From: Bacteroidales bacterium
GTDB taxonomy: Bacteria; Bacteroidota; Bacteroidia; Bacteroidales; GCA-2748055
Assembly: GCA_023135025.1 (NCBI GenBank)
Contig: JAGLTY010000078.1
Location: 1 to 8,222, forward strand
DNA: 8,222 bases
Reading direction: 5' to 3'
Positions 1 to 6,529 of this stretch are shown piece by piece. Every line of letters begins with the position of its first letter. Position 1 is the stretch's first letter. Under the pieces are notes generated by a model. The model did not search any database. It was not told the DNA's origin and saw only the letters and a list, made by a program, of their open reading frames with translations. Both the position numbers and the translations under genes were made by a program.

Positions 1-773
1 CCGATCTCATCCAGAAACAGGGTTCCCTCTTCTGCCAGTTCAAACCTGCCCGGTTTGTCCTGTATGGCCCCGGTAAAGGATCCTTTCTGGTGACCAAACA
101 GTTCTGATTCGAACAGGGTTTCGGGGATGGCTCCCATATCTACCCCCATAAAGATACCCTGTTCACGTTCCGAGAGCCTGTGGATGGAGCGGGCCGCCAT
201 CTCCTTGCCTGTACCGTTTTCGCCCAGGATCAGAATAGAGGCATCGGTGGGAGCAATGATCCGGATGTTCTCCTTCAACTTTTTAATAACATCCGATTCA
301 CCCAGGATCTGCATAAAGGGCAGATCCACATCCTCTCCCAGTGTCCTGGCCACATTCCTGTATTTCTCCTTCTCCTGGTTTGTCTGTTGCAGTTTCAATG
401 CAGAGAGTATAGAAGCATGTAGTTTGGCGTTTTGCCAGGGTTTCAGGATAAAATCAAAGGCTCCTGCCCTGATTCCTTTTACTGCCAGCTCCACATCACC
501 AAAGGCGGTCATCAGGATAACCACAGCTTGCGGGTCATGCTCCCTGATGGTCTCCAGCCACCTGATTCCTTCAGCCCCCTCGGTCTTTCCGCGCTGGAAA
601 TTCATATCCAGCAGGATCACATCATAGTGCTCCTTCTTGATCTGTGCCACACTTTTCTCCGGATCGGAGAGGACCGTAACATCAAATTCAAATTGCTCAA
701 GGAACATACGTGCCGTCAGAAGCACATCATGATCGTCATCGATGATCAATATTCTCGGCGGTGCCATACGCAT
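1..773 (-). CDS. NtrC-type sigma-54-dependent response regulator (3' end cut off by the window)
   Basis: A two-component response regulator that should activate RNA polymerase carrying sigma-54. About 257 residues are visible; the rest of the AAA+ domain and any Fis-type DNA-binding helix lie left of base 1. The receiver domain (about 7-120) has the acidic pocket D12-D14, phosphoacceptor D56 (in VILLDM), T89 and K111 (in LKPW). A linker of about 30 residues leads to the sigma-54 interaction domain, with Walker A GENGTGKE at 184-191, the sigma-54 contact loop GSFTGA at 231-236 (Ser replaces the usual Ala) and Walker B LFLDEIG at the very edge. The start is ATG at 773, with an in-frame TAA directly before it; the ATG at 767 is an equal alternative. 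No sensor kinase is visible. The gene diverges from the permease, whose upstream region has a sigma-54 promoter, so the permease is its likely target (inference). The family assignment is very secure. Confidence 0.95.
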   Translation of the reverse strand, partial: MRMAPPRILIIDDDHDVLLTARMFLEQFEFDVTVLSDPEKSVAQIKKEHYDVILLDMNFQRGKTEGAEGIRWLETIREHDPQAVVILMTAFGDVELAVKGIRAGAFDFILKPWQNAKLHASILSALKLQQTNQEKEKYRNVARTLGEDVDLPFMQILGESDVIKKLKENIRIIAPTDASILILGENGTGKEMAARSIHRLSEREQGIFMGVDMGAIPETLFESELFGHQKGSFTGAIQDKPGRFELAEEGTLFLDEI

Positions 774-841
774 TTAGAAGTTCTACGAAATTATGGAATT
801 CAGGCCCTCTTTACAAATTGCAACGATAACGAACAGGCGAA

Positions 842-858
842 TGCTTTAAAAACGAGCA
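842..858. promoter_or_regulatory. Candidate upstream activator site 1 (distal)
   Basis: TGCTTTAAAAACGAGCA is a short dyad, GCT-N9-AGC, centred at 850. That is about 100 bp upstream of the start point predicted from the sigma-54 promoter, in the usual range for an NtrC-type activator. It matches the element at 895-911 at 11 of 17 positions, and the two centres are 53 bp apart, about five helical turns. Binding by the divergent regulator is inference; short AT-rich dyads also arise by chance. Confidence 0.3.
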
Positions 859-894
859 CTTCTTCAAAATTCCCAATCCAATAAAACTCTATAA

Positions 895-911
895 AGCTCA
901 TCAAAAGAGCA
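895..911. promoter_or_regulatory. Candidate upstream activator site 2 (proximal)
   Basis: AGCTCATCAAAAGAGCA is a dyad with GCTC/GAGC arms centred at 903, about 47 bp upstream of the predicted start point. It resembles the distal element (shared GCT, central AAA and GAGCA) and lies on the same helical face. Its closeness to the -24 box is a little unusual for an activator site, so it might instead serve autoregulation of the divergent regulator gene. Confidence 0.3.
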
Positions 912-923
912 GTATAGGCAAAA

Positions 924-939
924 TGGTACGGCAATTGCA
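924..939 (+). promoter_or_regulatory. Sigma-54 (-24/-12) promoter for the ABC permease
   Basis: TGGTACG, four bases, then TTGCA matches the sigma-54 consensus TGGYACG-N4-TTGCW. The diagnostic GG (925-926) and GC (937-938) are separated by exactly 10 bp. With C938 as about -12, transcription should start near 950, leaving a leader of about 12 nt before the ATG at 962. The adjacent divergent gene encodes a sigma-54 activator, which supports the call. The element overlaps the more upstream in-frame ATG at 923, so that ATG would not be transcribed. Confidence 0.8.
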
Positions 940-961
940 AAAAAATGGGAAACATGGTACA

Positions 962-3349
962 ATGGTAGAACATTATTTTAAGGTCACTTTTCGTCATATC
1001 AGGAAGCACCTCCTGATCTCCATACTGAATATTGCAGGGCTGGCTATTGGTATTGCCAGTTTTGTTTTGATTATGCTCTATGTGAATCATGAGCTCAATT
1101 ACGACCGGTACAATGAGCACTTTGATGATATCTACCGTGTTGCGGTGGATGCCAAGATAGGGAACACCGTGATCCGTCAGACATGGACCCCGGCCCCCAT
1201 GCCTGCAGCCATGTATGATGAGTATCCCGAGGTTCGGGCCATTACCAGGATCGCCGACAGATCAATGAAAGTTACCCTGGGGGATCTGGTGTATAATGAG
1301 GATAGAGCAGCAGCTGTGGACTCTACCTTTACAGAGATATTTACCCTCAAATTTCTGGAAGGAGCGCCAGGGAAAGTACTCAATGAGCCCGGACAGGTGC
1401 TGCTGGATCGTTCTACGGCAAGGAAATATTTCGGTGAGGAAACTGCCTACGGCAAGGTTATTATGATCCGGGATACGGTACCCCTCACTGTGATGGGTGT
1501 ATATGAGGATTTTCCGTCTCAATCACACTTTCACTTTAACATACTGGTCTCTTTGCTCTCCATGGGTGATGGCTATTATAATGGTCAGCAGTGGTTTGCC
1601 AATAATTTCGAAACCTATATGCGGCTGAAACCTGGATTTCCCGAAACGCAACTGGAAGCCAAACTGCCCGCTTTTGTGGATAAGTATCTGTTTGAAGGAA
1701 CCTATGAGGAACGCGCCGACGATGAGAATTACTGGAAACTGTACCTTCAGCATATCAGGGAGATCCACCTGGGATCGGACCTGAACGGGGAGTTTGAACC
1801 CAATGGCAATCTGTCATATATCAGGATCTTCTCCATTGTTGCACTCCTTCTGCTTGTGGTGGCCTGCATCAATTTTATGAACCTGACCACAGCCAGCTCT
1901 TCCATCAGAGCCAGGGAAGTAGGGGTCAGAAAAACAAATGGGGCCAGCCGGAAGAAGCTGAGGCAGCAGTTTTTTAGTGAAGCTATTATTATCAGCCTAC
2001 TGGCCCTGATTCTGGCCATGGGACTGGTGGAATCGATCATGGGTCCCTACAGGAATTTTACTGGCAGAGAGATCGAGGTGGAATATCTGGATAATTTCCT
2101 GGTGATCCCGGGATTACTGGCCCTTGCGATCATTGTGGGATTATTGTCAGGAATCTACCCTGCACTCTATATGAGCAACTTTTCAGCCATCGATTCCCTT
2201 GGATTTAAAGGGGTAAAGCAATCCAAAAGCTGGTTTCGCAATATCCTGGTTTTGTTCCAGTTTTCCGTTGCCACTTTCCTGATTGCGGCCACACTCCTGG
2301 TGCAAAGGCAGATGAACTTGATTATGGAAAATTCATTGGGTTTCAACAAGGAGCAGGTTGTCCTGGTAAAAAATGCATCTTATTTGGAGAACCTGGATAC
2401 CTATAAAGATGAGTTACGCACCCTGCCTGAGGTGATCCAGGTTTCAGCTTCCGCATGGGTTCCGGGCGATAAAATAACAAACTGGGGTTTTGGTGCAGAA
2501 GGGGTAGAAAAAAGTTTTAGTCTCAATGCAAACCTTACCGATGAAACGTATGTGGAAACCATGGGCATGGAGATGGTAAAGGGAAGATATTTTTCAAAGG
2601 ATTTTGTCGCCGATACATGCAAAATTGTTCTCAACGAAACTGCTGTAAATTTACTGGAAATGGAGGATCCCATCGGGAAGATCACCTATTTATGGAACGA
2701 TCGTAGCCTGCCGTACGAGGTGATAGGAGTGGTGAAGGATTACCATTGGGAATCGAAACATATGGAGGTCAGGCCGCATGCATTGATACTCCTGGCTGAA
2801 AGATTCAGGAATCCTTATTATCTCAGTGTCAGGATTGCCGGTTCCGACTACCAGAAGATCATTAAAACCCTCGAGGAGGGTTGGGACAAATATGTACCTG
2901 CCATACCCTTTGAATACGAAATTCTGGATAAGCATTATGATGGTATCTATAAGAATGAGAAACAGACCCGTTCCCTTCTTACCATTTTTTCGGTGCTAGC
3001 CATATTTATCTCATGTCTGGGTCTTTTTGGTCTGGCTTCTTTTATGGCTGAACGAAGAACCAAAGAGATTGGGATCCGGAAAACCAACGGGGCTACTACT
3101 GCGAATATCCTGAGACTACTCTCCCTCGATTTTACTAAGTGGGTTCTGCTGGCCAATATTATTGCCTGGCCGATGACCTGGTTTGCCATGAAGAATTGGC
3201 TGGAGAGTTTTGCCTACAGGACTGAAATTCCCATATGGATCTTTATTGTATCAGGAATTGTGGCCTTTCTGATTGCCATGGCAACTGTAAGCTTCCATGC
3301 CCTCAGGGCCAGCCGGCAAAATCCGGTTATGTCGCTCAGATATGAATAA
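962..3349 (+). CDS. FtsX/MacB-type ABC transporter permease
   Basis: Integral membrane subunit of a MacB/LolCE-like ABC system, 795 residues from the chosen start. Such proteins couple cytoplasmic ATP hydrolysis to work on periplasmic or membrane substrates; the cargo is unknown. It is a tandem duplication. TM1 (about 17-40) is followed by a periplasmic MacB-PCD-like domain (41-288) and an FtsX core with helices near 289-311, 341-357 and 379-402. A second half has TM5 (427-447), a periplasmic domain (about 449-671) and helices near 672-694, 727-742 and 757-779. The cytoplasmic coupling motif occurs twice, REVGVRKTNGA at 318-328 and KEIGIRKTNGA at 701-711. The ATG at 962 gives the family-typical N-terminus (MVEHYFKVTFRHIRKHLL). 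The in-frame ATG at 923 lies inside the sigma-54 promoter and would add 13 non-typical residues. No ATPase gene is visible next to it, so the partner must be encoded elsewhere. It ends 17 bp from the convergent gene's stop. Confidence 0.92.
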   Translation: MVEHYFKVTFRHIRKHLLISILNIAGLAIGIASFVLIMLYVNHELNYDRYNEHFDDIYRVAVDAKIGNTVIRQTWTPAPMPAAMYDEYPEVRAITRIADRSMKVTLGDLVYNEDRAAAVDSTFTEIFTLKFLEGAPGKVLNEPGQVLLDRSTARKYFGEETAYGKVIMIRDTVPLTVMGVYEDFPSQSHFHFNILVSLLSMGDGYYNGQQWFANNFETYMRLKPGFPETQLEAKLPAFVDKYLFEGTYEERADDENYWKLYLQHIREIHLGSDLNGEFEPNGNLSYIRIFSIVALLLLVVACINFMNLTTASSSIRAREVGVRKTNGASRKKLRQQFFSEAIIISLLALILAMGLVESIMGPYRNFTGREIEVEYLDNFLVIPGLLALAIIVGLLSGIYPALYMSNFSAIDSLGFKGVKQSKSWFRNILVLFQFSVATFLIAATLLVQRQMNLIMENSLGFNKEQVVLVKNASYLENLDTYKDELRTLPEVIQVSASAWVPGDKITNWGFGAEGVEKSFSLNANLTDETYVETMGMEMVKGRYFSKDFVADTCKIVLNETAVNLLEMEDPIGKITYLWNDRSLPYEVIGVVKDYHWESKHMEVRPHALILLAERFRNPYYLSVRIAGSDYQKIIKTLEEGWDKYVPAIPFEYEILDKHYDGIYKNEKQTRSLLTIFSVLAIFISCLGLFGLASFMAERRTKEIGIRKTNGATTANILRLLSLDFTKWVLLANIIAWPMTWFAMKNWLESFAYRTEIPIWIFIVSGIVAFLIAMATVSFHALRASRQNPVMSLRYE

Positions 3350-3366
3350 TCAGTAGACTGGATGGA

Positions 3367-4170
3367 TTACATTGAAGGCTGAAGCCCCGAGTCAAAGGAC
3401 TCCTCCACGGATCTGAACCATGATGTGGCATGCCGGTTCAGATAGAACTGTATCTTGTTTCGGAGTCCCGGGATAATCAGGCGGTCGCCACGCAGCATTC
3501 CGTTGACAGCTTTATTGGCAATCAATCCGGGAGCAAGAGTTTGAATATCCTCTTCGAATATTCTGCCTATGCTCTCCATCTGCTTCATAATTTTTTTAAT
3601 GGGTGCGGGATGGACCATGCTTACCGATACACCTGTGTGCTTCAACTCCTCTTCAAGCTCTTTGGTAAAAGCATACATTTTTGCCACTGAATGCTGCAGG
3701 TCGGCACTGAACTGCTCCTTCCTGAAGGGAAAAGGAATGAAGTGCTGAATATAAGAGGTGGGAAGGCCGGACATCTGTGGGAGTAGACTCCAGGTAATAA
3801 GGGCTGCTCCCCTGAAACGGGTCTGGAAATCTTCTTTGGCCAGTTCTGAAATACACATGTTTTCGGCCATCGACCAATCGCAGGTGATATTATTGACCAG
3901 GGCCCTTACCTCATACTTATCACGAATGCTCTTTGTAAAGGACTGAATCTCTTCCTGGTTGGAAAGATCAAGTTTAATGGCATTTGCCTGTATGTCATGC
4001 TTTAGTTGCAAGTCGATGGCAAACCTCTGCAGATCGATGGATGTTGTTGATACGAGGATCAGGTTGCACCCTTTGCGTGCAATTTCGCGGGCCATGGCCC
4101 TGCCCAATTCGCCTTCGGCTCCCAGTATGATGGTGTACTGTGTGTCCAATGTCCCTGTTCTGTTATGCAT
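3367..4170 (-). CDS. Degenerate short-chain dehydrogenase/reductase (SDR) family protein
   Basis: A 267-residue protein with the length and layout of a classical SDR: a Rossmann start after strand YTIILG, a D68-L69 adenine-site motif, NN at 93-94, LLPQM near 129-133, and a C-terminal half following the usual helix pattern (AFTKELEEEL, then GVSVSMVHPAPI). Key residues look altered. The dinucleotide loop reads GAEGELG (17-23), with Glu where the middle Gly of GxxxGxG belongs. By my alignment the tetrad positions are R118 for Asn, I145 for Ser and H160 for Tyr, with only K164 kept. A nearby Y166-x3-K170 could be a shifted YxxxK, but the surrounding pattern favours H160/K164. It may be an inactive or repurposed SDR; the substrate is unknown. 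It starts at ATG 4170 after an AT-rich leader without a clear Shine-Dalgarno site, and appears monocistronic, convergent with the permease. Confidence 0.85.
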   Translation of the reverse strand: MHNRTGTLDTQYTIILGAEGELGRAMAREIARKGCNLILVSTTSIDLQRFAIDLQLKHDIQANAIKLDLSNQEEIQSFTKSIRDKYEVRALVNNITCDWSMAENMCISELAKEDFQTRFRGAALITWSLLPQMSGLPTSYIQHFIPFPFRKEQFSADLQHSVAKMYAFTKELEEELKHTGVSVSMVHPAPIKKIMKQMESIGRIFEEDIQTLAPGLIANKAVNGMLRGDRLIIPGLRNKIQFYLNRHATSWFRSVEESFDSGLQPSM

Positions 4171-4473
4171 GTTCTATATTAAAAAGACAACTTAATCCTC
4201 AATTGGATGCGTGGCCAATGTAAAATTTTCGATAAAATTCAACTTCAACAGGCCATCTGTAACAATAGGACACAATAACCACGCCAAAACCCACTGATCT
4301 CACTGGGTTTAAAAACATAAAGTTCAGAATTTTTAAAAATCTATCCTAGCTGCAATCTCCGCCTGGGAGGCTTTTCAGAGATGAAAATTGAACAATTGGG
4401 ATGGAGTTATCAACAATCCTTACCATGCGCTCTTCAGGCTGTAAATACTTCCTCCTGTTCTCATATTTAAGGA
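4171..4473. other. AT-rich intergenic region between the SDR gene and the oxidoreductase operon
   Basis: This 303-bp stretch has no convincing gene. It should hold the promoter of the SDR gene (leftward) and the 3' end of the operon ending at 4474. On the minus strand a TACATTGG near 4217-4224 loosely resembles the Bacteroidota -7 box TAnnTTTG, but no well-spaced -33 element was found. It also contains the hairpin at 4287-4310, a perfect 12-bp palindrome ATTTTTAAAAAT at 4329-4340 and a 4-bp GCCT/AGGC stem at 4361-4371. No tRNA, riboswitch or repeat array was recognised. Confidence 0.6.
4287..4310 (-). terminator. Weak candidate terminator hairpin for the oxidoreductase operon
   Basis: AAACCCA and TGGGTTT form a perfect 7-bp stem with a 10-nt loop. 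Read leftward, the 3' arm runs into TTTT and then GG. It lies about 165 nt past the stop codon at 4474. The U-tract is short and the stem has only three G-C pairs, so it would be a poor intrinsic terminator; the call rests on symmetry and position. Confidence 0.3.
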
Positions 4474-5472
4474 TTAAATACTGGACCTGCCTTTCCTCGT
4501 GATTATGTCCATTACCCGGCTGGTTACAGCTGAAGTTTCACCTGTTGCGGGACAGCTGCCCGTTCCGTTCAGTTCAGAGACGATCGATTGGATGTGGGGC
4601 ATCTGTATATGTTCCGGCTGTATGGTGGCCAGGGTCTCCTTGTGATCGCCTGTGAAGAGGGTGATGGGTTTGAAGCTGAAGATGGAGAATTTCAGCTTCC
4701 CCTTTTCTGCGATTACCTCCACCAGGTCCTTCTGGAAAGGCTTGGGTGTTACAAAACTCCAGCCGCCGGTCACTATCAGATTGCCAGGCAGTACCAGGGT
4801 GGCTGAGAGGGTATCTTCCGGAGCATACAATCCACCCATATTGATCGCTTTTCCCGATACCTCCAACGGATCACCAAAAATATGAAAGAGAATATCCAGT
4901 GCATGGCATCCCATATCGTGAAAATAGCCACCCCCGGCATCTTCCGGGATTACACGCCACGGCAGGTTCCGGGACTCGTAATCTTCAGGACGGGCAGCGA
5001 AGTACTGCTGCATATTGATATGGAGGATTTTTCCCAGACTCCCCCCATCGATAATGGACCTTACCTTCTTGAAATACTCCAGCGATCTGCGGTAATAGGC
5101 CACGTAGACAGGCAAACCTCTCTTTTCAGCTGCCTCATTGATGATCCTGCACTCTTCAAGGGTGCGGGCCATGGGCTTTTCGATATAGGGCGGTTTCCCA
5201 GCTTTGATGGTCTCCAGAGCATAGGACATATGCGATCCGGGAGGGGTGGCGATATAGACAATATCCACCTCCGTATTGCGGATCACATCAAAGGGATCTT
5301 TGTGAACAGTGGCAATACCGTGCCTTGCTGCATAGTCTTCCGCCTTCTCCGGGGTCCGGTTTCCCACGGCTACCAGCCGGGAGTTTTCGATCTTATTAAA
5401 AGATGGGGCACTCTTGCGCTCGGTGACGTTACCGGTACCGATCATGCCCCATCTGATGATTTTCTCAGCCAT
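4474..5472 (-). CDS. Gfo/Idh/MocA family oxidoreductase, cytoplasmic
   Basis: NAD(P)-dependent sugar (or related polyol) dehydrogenase of the glucose-fructose oxidoreductase/inositol dehydrogenase/MocA family, 332 residues, a normal family length. The N-terminal Rossmann domain begins with IRWGMIGTGN (GTG at 12-14). The EKP motif at 98-100 supplies the conserved Lys99, and the C-terminal alpha/beta domain carries GGGYFHDMGCHALD (180-193) with D186 and the presumed catalytic H190. YYRR at 126-129 also matches the family. There is no signal peptide, so it should act in the cytoplasm. Start ATG 5472 leads straight into the Rossmann strand. It is the last gene of a minus-strand operon, 42 nt after the TIM-barrel gene. 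In context it probably handles a sugar or keto-sugar product of the exported enzymes, in either redox direction (inference). Substrate and cofactor preference cannot be read from the sequence. Confidence 0.93.
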   Translation of the reverse strand: MAEKIIRWGMIGTGNVTERKSAPSFNKIENSRLVAVGNRTPEKAEDYAARHGIATVHKDPFDVIRNTEVDIVYIATPPGSHMSYALETIKAGKPPYIEKPMARTLEECRIINEAAEKRGLPVYVAYYRRSLEYFKKVRSIIDGGSLGKILHINMQQYFAARPEDYESRNLPWRVIPEDAGGGYFHDMGCHALDILFHIFGDPLEVSGKAINMGGLYAPEDTLSATLVLPGNLIVTGGWSFVTPKPFQKDLVEVIAEKGKLKFSIFSFKPITLFTGDHKETLATIQPEHIQMPHIQSIVSELNGTGSCPATGETSAVTSRVMDIITRKGRSSI

Positions 5473-5514
5473 ATCTGGCTAAGTTAACGAATTATTGAGT
5501 TTAAAATATAGAAC

Positions 5515-6507
5515 CTATTCCAATATCTGCTTGCAATACTCCCTGTAGATAGCCACCTCTTTTACAGCATCTGATCCCTCAGGTATTTTGTACTCCAGCT
5601 CAATATCGCAATAGATATTCCAGCCATTCGTCTGGATCAGCAAAAGCACCTCTTTGATGGGTGTTTCGCCCTCTCCCCAAACCATATTGGCGTTGGCCTT
5701 GGTCTCATTGTCCTTACCAGTCTTATCTTTCAAATGGATGCTGGAAATCTGGTCATGGTACTTCTCAATAAACTTGGCCGGGTCCTTTCCCGTGGAACCA
5801 AAGTAGTGACCGATATCGAAATTAAGCCTGTTGGCTGGTGACAATGCCAGAAGCTTATCCACATCAAAATCTTCCTCGGCATACTGGTAATGGTTGTGAA
5901 AGATGGCTACCATGCCTGCTCTCTCGGCAGCGGCACCAACTTTTGTGCAGGTCTCTTCACCAATCTCTGTGGTAATCCCTATGGCACCCAGGGTTTTGGC
6001 AACCTTGAAAGAGTAGTCCAGCTCTTCATCACTCATCCCGGCGGTCCATTTGTAGATATGGATATTCACACCGGCATCGTTGAACTTCTTGCGGAGTGCT
6101 ACATATTTTCCCATGGTATCATCCGAATACCGCCACACCTTGATACCATCCTGGTATTTTTTCAGGGCTTCCTTCTCCTCGTCGGTCAGATCACCGGATC
6201 TCATTTTCCTCCTTGAAACGGGATTCTGAGGAGCTCCCAGGTAGGCTTCGATACCGGTTCCCATCAATTCCACCGAGCTGAGCCCAGCATCCACACAAGC
6301 CTGGAGGACCGCATCTACTTCACGTATGCTTCTGAAACTATAGGTAATGGTACCGATCTGAACTCCCCCGTAGTTTGAATTAATGGCAACTTGTTCATCC
6401 TGGGTAACCGGTGAGGTCACATCCCCACCGGGGGTAAATGATGTTATAACCAGGGCCAGGCCCAATGCCAGGGATCCGATACTAAATCTGTTTTTCATAT
6501 TTTTCAT
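5515..6507 (-). CDS. Secreted TIM-barrel sugar isomerase/epimerase-like protein (AP_endonuc_2 fold)
   Basis: A 330-residue protein of the xylose isomerase-like TIM-barrel superfamily, which includes sugar epimerases, IolE-type dehydratases and lyases acting on 3-keto-sugars. It begins with a Sec-type signal: MKNMKNR, then a hydrophobic stretch FSIGSLALGLALVITSF, with no lipobox Cys. The barrel runs from VQIGTITYSF (about 49-58) to the C-terminus. By analogy with the tagatose 3-epimerase family, the metal ligands would be E181 (in TEIG), D231 with H234 (in FDIGH), H258 (in SIHLKD) and E303 (in CDIELEY); HNH at 204-206 lines the same pocket. All are present, so it should be catalytically competent. 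The frame is open to an ATG at 6573, but that start overlaps the preceding gene by 44 bp and buries the signal peptide. ATG 6507 follows an A-rich leader 22 nt after the preceding stop and is preferred; ATG 6498 is also possible. The exact reaction is unknown. Confidence 0.9.
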   Translation of the reverse strand: MKNMKNRFSIGSLALGLALVITSFTPGGDVTSPVTQDEQVAINSNYGGVQIGTITYSFRSIREVDAVLQACVDAGLSSVELMGTGIEAYLGAPQNPVSRRKMRSGDLTDEEKEALKKYQDGIKVWRYSDDTMGKYVALRKKFNDAGVNIHIYKWTAGMSDEELDYSFKVAKTLGAIGITTEIGEETCTKVGAAAERAGMVAIFHNHYQYAEEDFDVDKLLALSPANRLNFDIGHYFGSTGKDPAKFIEKYHDQISSIHLKDKTGKDNETKANANMVWGEGETPIKEVLLLIQTNGWNIYCDIELEYKIPEGSDAVKEVAIYREYCKQILE

Positions 6508-6529
6508 GATCTTATTTTTTGAGTTTGTA

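Noticed and set aside
127..884. Plus-strand open frames opposite the response regulator
   Set aside because: The minus strand encodes unmistakable receiver and AAA+ motifs here. The plus-strand translations are low-complexity and resemble nothing.
4329..4340. Perfect 12-bp palindrome ATTTTTAAAAAT
   Set aside because: It is made only of A and T in AT-rich DNA, so it is likely to occur by chance. It has no second copy or positional logic.
4361..4375. GCCT-GGG-AGGC stem followed by TTTT, like a small plus-strand terminator
   Set aside because: The stem is only 4 bp, and no plus-strand gene ends nearby; the closest ends 1 kb away.
4381..4470. A 29-codon plus-strand frame (starts MKIEQLGWSY) in the intergenic region
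   Set aside because: It has no convincing ribosome binding site, promoter or recognisable motif, and a frame this short is expected by chance.
4882..5487. A 201-codon plus-strand frame opposite the cytoplasmic oxidoreductase
   Set aside because: It is antisense to conserved GGG...HDMGCH and EKP coding sequence and has no family features of its own.
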